Assembly: GCF_020102855.1 (NCBI RefSeq)
Contig: NZ_JADHZD010000006.1
Coordinates: 124,001 to 188,000, forward strand
Origin: Nocardioides lacusdianchii
GTDB lineage: Bacteria; Actinomycetota; Actinomycetes; Propionibacteriales; Nocardioidaceae
Reading direction: 5' to 3'
Length of the DNA stretch: 64,000 nt
Of the stretch, positions 48,192-57,427 are shown in pieces (position 1 is the first letter of the stretch; every line of letters begins with the position of its first letter). The notes under the pieces were generated by a model. The model did not search any database, was not told the DNA's origin, and saw only the letters and a program-made list of their open reading frames with translations. A program made the translations under genes and the position numbers.

Positions 48192-48215
48192 TGCATTTCC
48201 TGTCGACGGGAGCGA

Positions 48216-48221
48216 TAGCCT
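48216..48221 (+). promoter_or_regulatory. -10 element of a leaderless promoter (rimM)
   Basis: TAGCCT, then six bases, then GTG 48228. Confidence 0.55.
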
Positions 48222-48227
48222 CGCCCC

Positions 48228-48812
48228 GTGAGCGACAAGCAGCCCGGCGAGATCGAGGTCGTGGTCGGCCGCATCGGCAAGCCCCACGGCATCCGCGGCG
48301 AGGTCACCCTCGACGTCCGCACCGACGAGCCCGACCGCCGCTTCGCCCCGGGTACGACGCTGCGCGCCGAGGCCCCGGCCGGCGCCGACCGGCGGCCGGC
48401 GAGCCTCACCGTCGCCCGCGCCCGCTGGCACCAGAGCACCCTCCTGGTCACCTTCGAGGAGCTCACCGACCGCAACGCGGCCGAGGCCGTGCGCGGCACG
48501 GTCCTCCACGCCACCCTCGGGCCCGACGACGTGCCCGAGGACCCGGACGAGTACTACGACCACCAGCTCGTGGGCCTCGACGTCGTCGACCTCGACGGGA
48601 CCCACCTGGGGCAGGTGAAGGCCCTCGTGCACGGGTCCGCGCAGGACCTGCTGACCGTGCGCACCCCCGACGGCCGCGACACGTTGGTGCCCTTCGTCTC
48701 CGCGCTCGTGCCCGAGGTCGACCTCGACGCCGGCCGGATCGTGGTCGCCGACCGGCCCGGGCTGGTCACGCCGTTCCCCGACGACAGCGACGGGCAGGAC
48801 CCCGCGCCGTGA
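48228..48812 (+). CDS. rimM: 16S rRNA processing protein RimM
   Basis: Ribosome maturation factor for the 30S head domain; binds S19. The 194-residue protein begins [20 protein letters not shown], the family N-terminal barrel, and carries the PRC-barrel second domain ([29 protein letters not shown]). GTG start; stop overlaps trmD as GTGA. Confidence 0.95.
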   Translation: MSDKQPGEIEVVVGRIGKPHGIRGEVTLDVRTDEPDRRFAPGTTLRAEAPAGADRRPASLTVARARWHQSTLLVTFEELTDRNAAEAVRGTVLHATLGPDDVPEDPDEYYDHQLVGLDVVDLDGTHLGQVKALVHGSAQDLLTVRTPDGRDTLVPFVSALVPEVDLDAGRIVVADRPGLVTPFPDDSDGQDPAP

Positions 48813-49987
48813 GGATCGACGTCGTCACGATCTTCCCCGACTACCTCGCCCCCCTCGAGCTCAGCCTGCCGGGCAAGGCCCGGGCCAAGGGGCTGCTCGA
48901 CGTCGCCGTGCACGACCTGCGCCAGTGGACGACCGACCGCCACCACACCGTCGACGACACGCCGTACGGCGGCGGTGCCGGGATGGTCATGAAGCCCGAG
49001 CCGTGGGGCCAAGCGCTCGAGGCCGTGGCGCGTGACGCCACGATCATCTTCACCACGCCCAGCGGCGAGCCCTTCTCCCAGCAGCTCGCCCACGAGCTCA
49101 GCACCCACGAGCGCCTCGTGTTCGCGTGCGGGCGCTACGAGGGCATCGACCAGCGCGTCATCGAGCACGCCGCCACCGTCGGCACGGTGCGGGAGGTCTC
49201 GCTGGGGGACTACGTCCTCAACGGTGGCGAGGTCGCTGCCCTGGCGATCACCGAGGCGGTCGTACGCCTCCTCCCGGGGTTCATGGGCAACGCGGAGTCC
49301 CTCGTCGAGGAGTCCCACGCCGACGGCCTCCTGGAGTACCCCGTCTACACCAAGCCGGCGTCGTGGCAGGGCCGCGACGTGCCCGACGTGCTCCTCTCCG
49401 GCGACCACGGCCGCATCGCGGCCTGGCGCCGCGAGCAGGCCGAGCGCCGCACCGCCGAGCGCCGTCCCGACCTGCTCCCGTCGACCGGCACGGTGCGCGG
49501 CCTCGGCGACCTCGACGTACGTCCTGCGGTCCTCGCCGACGCCGGCGAGCTCTACACCCTCCAGCGGGCCTGCTGGCTCCAGGAGCTCGTCGCCAACCCC
49601 GGCGTGGAGATCCCGGCGCTCACCGAGTCGCTCGACGACGTACGCCGGGGGCTGGGGGAGTGGACCGTGATGGTCGCGCGCGACCCGGGCTCCGGGCGGC
49701 TGGTGGGTGCGGTCCGCGGCCGCCTCGACGTCCACGACGAGTGGGACATCGGCCGGATCATGGTCGCCCCGGACCTCCAGGGCCGCGGCCTGGGCCGCGC
49801 GCTGCTAGAGCTGGTCGAGGACCTCGCGCCGCGCGAGGCGCGGACCTTCGTGCTCTTCACCGGCGCGGGGTCGGTGGACAACCTGCGGATGTACAAGAAG
49901 GCCGGCTTCCGGCTCCGCCCCGACCGCGAGGCCCCGCCCGGCGCCGTCGTGCTCTCCAAGAAGGCCGGCCAGCGGATTTCCCGCTGA
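48809..49987 (+). CDS. trmD: tRNA (guanine(37)-N(1))-methyltransferase TrmD fused to a C-terminal GNAT domain
   Basis: A 392-residue protein. Residues 1 to about 225 are a complete TrmD, which methylates G37 of tRNAs ending in G36: [31 protein letters not shown], the trefoil-knot SAM region [11 protein letters not shown], and [17 protein letters not shown]. From about residue 232 a GNAT acetyltransferase follows, with [20 protein letters not shown] as the acetyl-CoA motif. Standalone TrmD is about 230-270 residues. No stop or start signal separates the two parts, so it is a true fusion. The GNAT acceptor is unknown. GTG start coupled to rimM. Confidence 0.92.
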   Translation: MRIDVVTIFPDYLAPLELSLPGKARAKGLLDVAVHDLRQWTTDRHHTVDDTPYGGGAGMVMKPEPWGQALEAVARDATIIFTTPSGEPFSQQLAHELSTHERLVFACGRYEGIDQRVIEHAATVGTVREVSLGDYVLNGGEVAALAITEAVVRLLPGFMGNAESLVEESHADGLLEYPVYTKPASWQGRDVPDVLLSGDHGRIAAWRREQAERRTAERRPDLLPSTGTVRGLGDLDVRPAVLADAGELYTLQRACWLQELVANPGVEIPALTESLDDVRRGLGEWTVMVARDPGSGRLVGAVRGRLDVHDEWDIGRIMVAPDLQGRGLGRALLELVEDLAPREARTFVLFTGAGSVDNLRMYKKAGFRLRPDREAPPGAVVLSKKAGQRISR

Positions 49988-50184
49988 CGACACGCTCTGG
50001 CAGACTTCTGCACTGGTCCGCTCGAGGCCAGGGTCGCCCGGACGCATCCCAGATGCACCGCCCCGGGGTCCCGTCGAACCGCACCTGCCACAGGGGGCGC
50101 GCCGGCCGGCCACGTCGAGCACCAGCCGAATCCACCCCACCGAAGATTCCGCGGTTGACCTGTGGCACTCGCGAGGAGCACGTC

Positions 50185-50535
50185 ATGACCAATGTCATCG
50201 CCGAACTCGGCAACTCCCTCAAGCGTGACGACGTCCCGGCCTTCCGCGCCGGCGACAACATCAAGGTCCACGTCAAGGTCATCGAGGGCAGCCGCTCCCG
50301 TGTCCAGGTGTTCCAGGGCGTCGTCATCCGCATCCACGGCTCGGGCGTCGGCCGCACCTTCACCGTCCGCAAGGTCTCCTTCGGCGTCGGTGTCGAGCGC
50401 ACCTTCCCGCTGAACTCCCCGATCTTCGAGAAGATCGAGGTCGTGACCCGCGGTGACGTCCGTCGCGCCAAGCTCTACTACCTGCGCAACCTGCGCGGCA
50501 AGGCTGCCAAGATCAAGGAGCGCCGCGAGGCGTGA
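50185..50535 (+). CDS. rplS: 50S ribosomal protein L19
   Basis: A 116-residue ribosomal protein at the 30S-50S interface. It has the family [37 protein letters not shown] and [26 protein letters not shown] (50172-50177) precedes the ATG. The 197-bp upstream region contains CTGGCAGACT near 50000, shared with rpsP, and possibly an mRNA leader. Confidence 0.96.
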   Translation: MTNVIAELGNSLKRDDVPAFRAGDNIKVHVKVIEGSRSRVQVFQGVVIRIHGSGVGRTFTVRKVSFGVGVERTFPLNSPIFEKIEVVTRGDVRRAKLYYLRNLRGKAAKIKERREA

Positions 50536-50581
50536 GCTGGTGGGTCGCGCGCCTGACGCGTGGCTTCGCCCAGTGACTGGT

Positions 50582-50587
50582 TAGTCT
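50582..50587 (+). promoter_or_regulatory. -10 element of a leaderless promoter (lepB)
   Basis: TAGTCT, then six bases, then GTG 50594. Confidence 0.5.
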
Positions 50588-50593
50588 CTGCGA

Positions 50594-51391
50594 GTGACTT
50601 CTGATGACCGCGGTTCCACGTCGATCTCCACCGACGAGGAACCGCGGTCGTCGCGTTCTGGGGTGACCCGCTCGGGAAAGCCCAAGCGCAAGCAGCTGCC
50701 GCTGTGGCAGGAGACCGTGCTGCTGCTGAGCGTGGCGCTCGTGCTGGCGGTGGTCATCAAGACGTTCTTCGTCCAGGCCTTCTACATCCCCTCGGAGTCG
50801 ATGGAGCCCGGGCTCATCCTCAACGACCGGATCCTCATCCAGAAGGTGTCCTACTGGGGCGGTGAGCCCGAGCGCGGCGACGTGGTCGTCTTCAAGGACC
50901 CGGGCGGCTGGCTCCCGCCGATGGACAGCGCCGGTCCCACCAACCCGATCGCGAAGGGGATGGCCAAGATCGGCCTCTACCCGACCGGCGGGCACCTGGT
51001 GAAGCGCGTCATCGGCGTCGCAGGCGACACGATCGAGTGCTGCGACGACCAGGGCCGCCTCCTGGTCAACGGCGAGCCCCTCGTCGAGGGCGCCTACGTC
51101 AAGCGCGGCGGGAAGTCGTGCGCGGGACCGATGCCGACGGATTGCAACGAGGACTGGGAGGTCGGCCCGATCCCCGAGGGCCACGTCTTCGTGATGGGAG
51201 ACAACCGCTCCCAGTCGGCGGACTCCTCGGCCAAGATGTGCCGCCCCGACGCGACGGAGTGCGTGCCCGGCGACGAGTTCGTCCCGGTCGACCTCGTGGT
51301 CGGCAAGGTGTTCGTGCTGCTGTGGCCGGCCGACCGCTTCCGCTGGAACACCCGCCCAGACACGTTCGAGGACGTCCCGGACCCGTCGTGA
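50594..51391 (+). CDS. lepB: Signal peptidase I
   Basis: Removes signal peptides from exported proteins. The 265-residue protein has one transmembrane segment (TVLLLSVALVLAVVIKTFFV) right before the catalytic Ser69 in IPSESMEPG, and Lys137 in KRVIGVAGD. GHVFVMGDNRSQSADS is box E. A cysteine pair in ECCDDQ and KSCAG may be a structural disulfide. Its stop overlaps rnhB (GTGA). Confidence 0.95.
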   Translation: MTSDDRGSTSISTDEEPRSSRSGVTRSGKPKRKQLPLWQETVLLLSVALVLAVVIKTFFVQAFYIPSESMEPGLILNDRILIQKVSYWGGEPERGDVVVFKDPGGWLPPMDSAGPTNPIAKGMAKIGLYPTGGHLVKRVIGVAGDTIECCDDQGRLLVNGEPLVEGAYVKRGGKSCAGPMPTDCNEDWEVGPIPEGHVFVMGDNRSQSADSSAKMCRPDATECVPGDEFVPVDLVVGKVFVLLWPADRFRWNTRPDTFEDVPDPS

Positions 51392-52173
51392 GCCAGCCGC
51401 CCCCCTCCCTGCAGGGCGGCGTGACCGTACGCCGCGACGCCGGGCTCTACGGCTACGAGCGGGCCCTGCGGCGCGCCGGTCTCGAGCCGATCGCCGGCGT
51501 CGACGAGGCCGGCCGGGGAGCCTGTGCCGGACCGCTGGTCGCCGGTGCGGTCGTGCTGCCACCGGGCCGGGCCGGCATCGTGCCGGGCCTGGCAGACAGC
51601 AAGCTGCTCACCGAGGCGGCACGTGAGCGGGTCTACGCCCAGGTCGTGCGCCGCGCACTGGCGTGGTCGGTCGTGGTGATCGACAACGAGGAGTGCGACC
51701 GGCTCGGCATGCACGTCGCCAACGTCGAGGCGCTGCGACGCGCGGTCGCCCGGCTCGGCACCCGTCCGGCGTACGTCCTCACCGACGGCTTCCCGGTCGA
51801 CGGGCTCGGCGTGCCGGGCTTGGCGGTGTGGAAGGGCGACCGCGTCGCCGCCTGCATCGCCGCCGCCTCGGTCATCGCCAAGGTGACGCGCGACCGCCTG
51901 ATGGTGGGGCTGCACGACGACTGGCCGGCCTACGACTTCGCGACCCACAAGGGCTACATCACCGCCGAGCACGAGGCCGCCCTGGCCGTGCACGGACCCT
52001 CGCCGGTGCACCGCATGCGCTTCGTCAACGTACGCCGCGCCGCCGGCCTCGAGCCGGCGCCGGATCCGCGGCTGGATCCGGCCACTAGTCTCGGGCCGGG
52101 GTCGCCGGTCACACCCGGCGGCGAACCGGAGCCGGACACGACGGAGCCGGACACGACGGAGGAGGACGCATGA
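51388..52173 (+). CDS. rnhB: Ribonuclease HII
   Basis: Cuts RNA in RNA-DNA hybrids, including single ribonucleotides. Catalytic segment GVDEAGRGACAGPLVAGAVV is present, with SKLLTEAARE and AAASVIAKVTRDRLM further on. GTG 51388 overlaps the lepB stop and gives 261 residues; GTG 51421 would give 250 and is possible. The C-terminal 45 residues are Pro-, Gly- and Thr-rich and probably disordered. Stop overlaps the DUF2469 gene (ATGA). Confidence 0.94.
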   Translation: MSQPPPSLQGGVTVRRDAGLYGYERALRRAGLEPIAGVDEAGRGACAGPLVAGAVVLPPGRAGIVPGLADSKLLTEAARERVYAQVVRRALAWSVVVIDNEECDRLGMHVANVEALRRAVARLGTRPAYVLTDGFPVDGLGVPGLAVWKGDRVAACIAAASVIAKVTRDRLMVGLHDDWPAYDFATHKGYITAEHEAALAVHGPSPVHRMRFVNVRRAAGLEPAPDPRLDPATSLGPGSPVTPGGEPEPDTTEPDTTEEDA

Positions 52174-52478
52174 GCGCCGAGGATCTCGAGAAGTACGAGA
52201 CCGAGATGGAGCTCACCCTCTATCGCGAGTACCGCGACGTCGTGGGGATCTTCAAGTACGTCGTGGAGACCGACCGACGGTTCTACCTCTGCAACCAGGT
52301 CGACGTGAAGGCGCGCTCGGAGAGCGGCGACGTCTTCTTCGAGGTGTCGATGACCGACGCCTGGGTGTGGGACATGTACCGCCCCGCCCGCTTCGCCAAG
52401 AACGTCAAGGTGCTCACCTTCAAGGACGTCAACGTCGAGGAGCTGGCGCCCCAGGAGATCGACCCGCCCAAGGACTGA
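52170..52478 (+). CDS. DUF2469 family protein
   Basis: A 102-residue actinobacterial protein with the DUF2469 sequence EDLEKYETEMELTLYREYRD and an acidic C-terminus. It always travels with rnhB in actinobacteria; function unknown. ATG overlaps rnhB stop. Confidence 0.9.
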   Translation: MSAEDLEKYETEMELTLYREYRDVVGIFKYVVETDRRFYLCNQVDVKARSESGDVFFEVSMTDAWVWDMYRPARFAKNVKVLTFKDVNVEELAPQEIDPPKD

Positions 52479-52620
52479 CCGCCGGACGCGGGCCACCAAC
52501 CGTCCACAGGCGACGTCCTGCAGCCGTTGTCCACAGCCCCGAGCCCGCGGCCCTCACCAGTGTCGGCTCGCCGATGTGTGCTGGTGCCTTCCCGATCTGC
52601 CCGACCGGAAGGCACCCACG

Positions 52621-53022
52621 ATGGCCCGCACCGCAGCCGCCTCACCCTTCGCCCCCGATCCTGCCGCCGAGCACCGTCGCCTGCTCGGCGAGCGCGGCGA
52701 GACCATCGCCGCGCGTCACCTGACGCGCCTGGGCCTGGTGCTCCTCGACCGCAACTGGCGCTGCGACGCCGGTGAGATCGACCTCGTCCTGCGCGACGGC
52801 GCGGTCCTGGTGATCTGCGAGGTGAAGACCCGCACCTCGACCGACTACGGCGACCCGCTCGAGGCCGTCACGCCGGCCAAGGTGGCGCGCCTGCGACGCC
52901 TCGCCGCGCGGTGGCTGCGGGTCCACGACTGCCACCCCGAGGACGTCCGCATCGACATGGTCGGCGTCCTGGCCCCGCCGGGTCGCCCGGTCGAGGTCGA
53001 GCACGTGGAAGGCATCGGCTGA
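52621..53022 (+). CDS. UPF0102 (YraN) family nuclease-like protein
   Basis: A 133-residue member of the YraN/UPF0102 family, a Holliday-junction-resolvase-like fold of unclear role. The active-site-like residues are in DAGEIDLVLRDG and ICEVKTRTS. ATG 52621 follows GACCGGAAGG (52609-52613 is GAAGG). The stop overlaps comM as TGATG. Conserved order yraN-comM-dprA. Confidence 0.9.
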   Translation: MARTAAASPFAPDPAAEHRRLLGERGETIAARHLTRLGLVLLDRNWRCDAGEIDLVLRDGAVLVICEVKTRTSTDYGDPLEAVTPAKVARLRRLAARWLRVHDCHPEDVRIDMVGVLAPPGRPVEVEHVEGIG

Positions 53023-54626
53023 TGGCCTTCGCGACGGCCCGCTCGCTGGCCCTCAAGGGACCGGACGGGCACGTGATCGACGTGCAGGTCGACGTCTCAC
53101 CCGGCGTCGTCGGCACCACCCTGGTCGGCCGCGTCGACAAGAGCCTGTCCGAGGCCCGCGACCGGGTGCGGATGGCGATCAACAACGACTGCGGCCGGTT
53201 CCCGGCCACCAAGCGGGTCACGATCCTGCTCTCGCCGGCCGACCTGCCCAAGGGTGGCACCCACTACGACCTGGCCATCGCCGTCGCGGTGATGGCGGCC
53301 GACAAGTCCCACAAGGAGCTCACGCCCGAGCTGCTCGACGGCTGGGCCTTCGTCGGGGAGCTCTCCGTCTCGGGGGGCCTCCGCCCCGTGCCGGGGGTGC
53401 TCCCGATGGTCATCGCCGCAGCCTCCCACGGCATCACGCGCGTCTTCGTGCCGGAGCCGCAGGCGGCCGAGGCCGGACTGGTCCCGGGGATGACGGTGTT
53501 CGGCGTGCGTTCGCTCGCCCAGGTCTCCGCGGTGCTCCGCGGCGTCGAGGTGCCGCAGGCGCCTCCCGTGGTCGGGCCCTCGGGCAGCCCGCTGGCCACC
53601 TGGCGCGGCGAGGACCGCCTCGACGACCTCGACCTGCGCGACCTGGACGGCCTCGAGGACGTCCGCTACGCCGTCGAGGTCGCGGCTGCGGGCGGGCACC
53701 CGCTGATGCTGGTCGGGCCTCGCGGGACCGGCAAGACGTCGATCGCCGAGCGGATCCCGACGATCCTGCCCGACCTGACCACCGAGCAGTCCCTCGAGGT
53801 CTCCGCGCTGCACTCCGTGGCCGGCATCCTGCCGCAGGGGGCCGGGCTGCTGCGCCGCCCACCGTGGTTCGCCCCCCACCACGGCGCCTCGGCTGCGAGC
53901 GTCCTCGGCGGTGGGTCAGGGCGGGTGCACCCCGGTCAGGTGAGCCTGGCGCACCACGGGGTGCTCTTCCTCGACGAGTTCCCGCACTTCCGCACCGACG
54001 TCATCGAGGCGATGCGCCAGCCGCTGGAGTCGGGAGAGGTGACGATCGCCCGAGGCGACGAGTCCGCCACCTATCCCGCCCGGTCCCTCGTCGTGCTCGC
54101 CGCCAACCCGTGCCCCTGCGGCAACTTCCACGCGCAGGCGCCGCAGGCGTGCGACTGCACGGAGGTCCAGCGCTCCCACTACCAGCGCAAGCTCAGCGGC
54201 CCGATCCTCGACCGCGTCGACATCTGGATGGAGGTGCGTCCCCAGCTGGGGCCGCGCGGCCAGGGCTTCGGGCCGGCCCCGGAGTCGTCGGCCGACGTCC
54301 GGGCCCGCGTCGAGGACGCCCGGCTGCGCCAGGCCCGGCGGTTCCGCGACTGCTCCTGGCTGGTCAACGCGTCCGTGCCCGGACCGGTGCTCGCCGAGAG
54401 GTGGCCGTTGGAGCCCGACGCCCAGCGACTCGTCGACGACCAGCTGAGCGCAGGGACGCTCACCCGCCGCGGCCTCACCCGGGTCCAGCGCCTCGCGTGG
54501 ACCGTGGCCGACTGTGCTGGTGTCCCGCGCCCGGGCGTCGCGGAGGCGACGCTCGCGCTGGCGCTGCGCTCCAGCAGCGCCGCCTGCGCCCTCCCCGCCC
54601 GCGTGGTGACGGCGGCCGCCTCGTGA
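53022..54626 (+). CDS. comM: YifB/ComM family Mg-chelatase-like AAA ATPase
   Basis: A 534-residue AAA ATPase. In Haemophilus and Acinetobacter ComM drives branch migration during transformation. An N-terminal Lon-like domain (residues 1-170, with ATKRVTILLSPADLPKGGTH) precedes the AAA core: LMLVGPRGTGKTSIAERIP (Walker A) and HHGVLFLDEFPHF (Walker B), then a zinc-like NPCPCGNFH...CDC segment and a C-terminal helical part. Overlaps yraN and dprA. Confidence 0.93.
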   Translation: MAFATARSLALKGPDGHVIDVQVDVSPGVVGTTLVGRVDKSLSEARDRVRMAINNDCGRFPATKRVTILLSPADLPKGGTHYDLAIAVAVMAADKSHKELTPELLDGWAFVGELSVSGGLRPVPGVLPMVIAAASHGITRVFVPEPQAAEAGLVPGMTVFGVRSLAQVSAVLRGVEVPQAPPVVGPSGSPLATWRGEDRLDDLDLRDLDGLEDVRYAVEVAAAGGHPLMLVGPRGTGKTSIAERIPTILPDLTTEQSLEVSALHSVAGILPQGAGLLRRPPWFAPHHGASAASVLGGGSGRVHPGQVSLAHHGVLFLDEFPHFRTDVIEAMRQPLESGEVTIARGDESATYPARSLVVLAANPCPCGNFHAQAPQACDCTEVQRSHYQRKLSGPILDRVDIWMEVRPQLGPRGQGFGPAPESSADVRARVEDARLRQARRFRDCSWLVNASVPGPVLAERWPLEPDAQRLVDDQLSAGTLTRRGLTRVQRLAWTVADCAGVPRPGVAEATLALALRSSSAACALPARVVTAAAS

Positions 54627-55756
54627 GCGCGGTGGACAGCGCGGTGAGCGAGGACGATCGCCTGGCCCGCGTGGTGCTCAGCTGCGGAGTGGAGCCGGGG
54701 GACCGCACCACCTCGTCACTCATCCGCCAGCTGGGCGCACGTCGGGCGCTGGAGGTCCAGCTGGTGCCCAAGCCCGGCAGCGGGCTGGCCGAGCGCCTGT
54801 CGGTCGTCGACCCTGTCCGACAGCTCGAGCAGGCGGCACGCTGCGGCATCCGCTTCCTGGTCCCCGGCGACCCGGAGTGGCCGGTCGGGCTCGACGACCT
54901 CGACCACGGCACCGAGGTCCAGGAGCTCGGCGGCACCCCGCCGGGCATCTGGGTCAGGGGACCGATGCCCCTCACCGCGCTCACCGGCTCGGTCGCCGTG
55001 GTGGGTTCGCGCTCCGCCTCCACCTACGGGGCCGAGGTCACCCGCAGTGTCGCCGGGCACCTGGCGGGCGCCGGGGTGCCCGTGGTCTCGGGCGGGGCCA
55101 AGGGCATCGACTTCGTCGCCCACGACGCCGCGCTGCTCGCCGGGGGCGCCTCCGTCGCCGTGCTCGCCTGCGGCGTCGACCGGGTCTACCCCGAGCAGAA
55201 CCGCCGCCTGCTGGCCCACCTCGCGGCCGAGTTCGCGGTGGTCTCGGAGCAGCCGCCCGGGTCGGCGCCCACCCGCATCCGCTTCCTCGCCCGCAACCGG
55301 CTCATCGCGGCCCTCACCCGGGGGACCGTGCTGGTCGAGGCCGCGCTGCGCAGCGGCGCGCTCAACACCGTCGCCTGGGCCGAAGGGCTCAGCCGTCACG
55401 TGATGTGCGTCCCCGGGCCCGTCACGAGCTACACCTCGCAGGGCGTGCACCACTGGTTCCGGCGTGGCAACGCCACCCTCGTCACCCACGGGGCGGAGGT
55501 GTTGGAGGTCGTGGGCGAGGCAGGTGAGCACCTCGTGGTCGACCCGCGCGGTCCCGAGCGCCCGCGCGACCGGCTCACCTCGGTCGAGCGGCGGGTGCTG
55601 GAGTGGGTGCCGGTCAGCAGGCCTGCCGAGATCGACTCCATCGCCCGTCTGAGCGACGTCCACGTCCGCGACGCGGACCCGACGCTGCGACGCCTCGAGA
55701 AGGCGGGCTTCGTGTGCGCCGTCGACGGAGGGTGGCGACTCGCAGGTGCCGGGTGA
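54623..55756 (+). CDS. dprA: DNA-processing protein DprA
   Basis: Loads RecA on single-stranded DNA in transformation. The 377-residue protein has the Rossmann-like domain VAVVGSRSASTYGAEVTRSV, VVSGGAKGIDFVAH, VLACGVDRVYP and RFLARNRLIAALTRGTV, and a C-terminal winged-helix. GTG overlaps comM stop. Whether the organism is transformable cannot be told from these genes, since comM and dprA are widespread. Confidence 0.94.
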   Translation: MSAVDSAVSEDDRLARVVLSCGVEPGDRTTSSLIRQLGARRALEVQLVPKPGSGLAERLSVVDPVRQLEQAARCGIRFLVPGDPEWPVGLDDLDHGTEVQELGGTPPGIWVRGPMPLTALTGSVAVVGSRSASTYGAEVTRSVAGHLAGAGVPVVSGGAKGIDFVAHDAALLAGGASVAVLACGVDRVYPEQNRRLLAHLAAEFAVVSEQPPGSAPTRIRFLARNRLIAALTRGTVLVEAALRSGALNTVAWAEGLSRHVMCVPGPVTSYTSQGVHHWFRRGNATLVTHGAEVLEVVGEAGEHLVVDPRGPERPRDRLTSVERRVLEWVPVSRPAEIDSIARLSDVHVRDADPTLRRLEKAGFVCAVDGGWRLAGAG

Positions 55757-55772
55757 GGAGGCGCGCCACACC

Positions 55773-55778
55773 TAGGAT
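55773..55778 (+). promoter_or_regulatory. -10 element of a leaderless promoter (xerC)
   Basis: TAGGAT, then six bases, then GTG 55785. Confidence 0.55.
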
Positions 55779-55784
55779 CGGAGC

Positions 55785-56738
55785 GTGGACGACGAGCGGG
55801 CGGCGGAGCAGGCGGAGCCCGAGGGTCTCCCGGAGCCCTTCGTCCGGCTCCTGGGCGACTACGAGCGCCACCTCGTCTCCGAGCGCGACCTGGCTCCCCA
55901 CACGGTGCGCGCCTACCTCGGCGACGTCTCCGGCCTGCTCGACCACTGCGGGCGCCTCGGCATCGACGACGTCACCGAGCTGGACCTCCGCGCGCTGCGC
56001 AGCTGGCTGGCCCGCCTGCAGACCACCGGTCGCAGCCGTACGACGATCGCCCGGCGCGCCACGGCCGCCCGGGTCTTCACCGCCTGGCTGCACCGCACCG
56101 GCCGGGTGCCGACCGACCCGGGCGCCGCCCTGGGATCTCCGAAGAAGCACAAGACGCTGCCGCCGGTGCTGCGTGCCGACGAGGCCGAGGCGCTCATCCG
56201 CTCGGTCGCCGACCTCGCTGACGACGGCACCCCGGTCGGCCTGCGCGACGTGGCGATGGTGGAGCTGCTCTACGCCACCGGGATCCGGGTGGGCGAGCTC
56301 GTCGGCCTCGACATCGACGACGTCGACGCCGAGCGCCGGGTCGTGCGGGTCTTCGGCAAGGGCCGCAAGGAGCGCGCCGTCCCCTACGGCGTCCCCGCGG
56401 GCCGGGCGGTCGAGCGCTGGCTCGCCACCGGCAGGCCCTCGCTGCGGGTCGAAGGCTCCGGGCCGGCGCTGTTCCTCGGCGTGCGCGGACGCCGCATCGA
56501 CCAGCGCGCGGTCCGCGACCTGGTGCACCGCCGGATCGCCGACGTCCCGGGCGCGCCCGACATCGGCCCTCACGGGCTGCGGCACACCGCCGCCACCCAC
56601 CTCCTCGAGGGCGGGGCTGACCTGCGCTCGGTGCAGGAGCTGCTCGGCCACGCCTCCCTGGCCACGACGCAGCTCTACACCCACGTCACCACCGACCGGC
56701 TCCGCAAGGCCTACCAGCAGGCCCACCCGCGCGCCTAG
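55785..56738 (+). CDS. xerC: Tyrosine recombinase XerC
   Basis: Resolves chromosome dimers at dif with XerD. The 317-residue protein has the SAM-like core-binding domain (LTAPHTVRAYLGDVSGL region) and the catalytic domain, with Arg in ATGIRVGELV, GLRHTAATHLLEGG, GHASLATTQLYTHV, and nucleophile Tyr298. XerC-type position after dprA is conserved in actinobacteria. No integrase or phage genes nearby. Confidence 0.93.
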   Translation: MDDERAAEQAEPEGLPEPFVRLLGDYERHLVSERDLAPHTVRAYLGDVSGLLDHCGRLGIDDVTELDLRALRSWLARLQTTGRSRTTIARRATAARVFTAWLHRTGRVPTDPGAALGSPKKHKTLPPVLRADEAEALIRSVADLADDGTPVGLRDVAMVELLYATGIRVGELVGLDIDDVDAERRVVRVFGKGRKERAVPYGVPAGRAVERWLATGRPSLRVEGSGPALFLGVRGRRIDQRAVRDLVHRRIADVPGAPDIGPHGLRHTAATHLLEGGADLRSVQELLGHASLATTQLYTHVTTDRLRKAYQQAHPRA

Positions 56739-56827
56739 CGGAGACGCGCCGGCAAATCCGCTGATGGTGGTCGAGTGAGCCGCGCCGCCGAGGGACGAGG
56801 CGGCGACCGGCTCGTACCGAGACCTGG

Positions 56828-57427
56828 TCAGGGGAGTGAGTCGACCGGTCGCCTCCAGCGCTCCAGCGGGGGAGCCCACGGGGTCCGTGCCGACACCGGC
56901 TCGTCGCGCCACAGCGGCAGCAGGCGCACCGGGCCCCCGCCGACCAGTGTCAGCGGGTCGGCGTACTCCTCCTCGGCGCCCGTGCCCTCGATCAGTCCCC
57001 AGTGCAGGCACGCGCCGGGGAAGCAGTGGCTGTCGGTCACCACGAGCCGCCCGAGCACGTCGCCGGCCGCCACCTCGTCGCCGCGCGTGACCGACGCGAC
57101 GACCGGTTCGTAGGTCGTACGCCGACCGCCGTGCAGCACGGTCACGACCGGCTTGCCCGCGATCGACCCGGCGAAGCCCACCGTGCCGGCAAGTGCCGCG
57201 CGCACCTGTTGGCCGGGGTGCCCGGCCAGGTCCACGCCCCGGTGGCCCGGGGCGTAGGGGTGCGGGGGCGGCGAGAAGCCCTGCACCACCTCCGGCTCCG
57301 GCTCGAGGGGCCACACGCCGACCGGCTGCTCGGGAGCTGCCGCAGCAGGGGGCAGGCCCGAGGGGGAGAGGAGGTCGGGGAGGCCGAGGACCAGGACGAG
57401 CAGGAGGGCACCGACGACGGATCGCAT
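56828..57427 (-). CDS. Secreted M23-family peptidase
   Basis: A 199-residue protein with a signal peptide (VVGALLLVLVLGLPDLL) and an M23 endopeptidase domain: HRGVDLAG holds the metal ligands H and D, and CLHWGL the third His. It probably cleaves peptidoglycan cross-links. It reads away from rpsB across a 447-bp gap. Confidence 0.9.
   Translation of the reverse strand: MRSVVGALLLVLVLGLPDLLSPSGLPPAAAAPEQPVGVWPLEPEPEVVQGFSPPPHPYAPGHRGVDLAGHPGQQVRAALAGTVGFAGSIAGKPVVTVLHGGRRTTYEPVVASVTRGDEVAAGDVLGRLVVTDSHCFPGACLHWGLIEGTGAEEEYADPLTLVGGGPVRLLPLWRDEPVSARTPWAPPLERWRRPVDSLP

Noticed and set aside
53022..55756. Evidence that the organism is naturally transformable
   Set aside because: comM and dprA are present, but both are widespread in bacteria not known to be transformable, and no DNA-uptake genes are in the window.
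55785..56738. Phage or integrative-element integrase
   Set aside because: The tyrosine recombinase sits in the conserved dprA-xerC position, with no phage genes or att-like repeats beside it.
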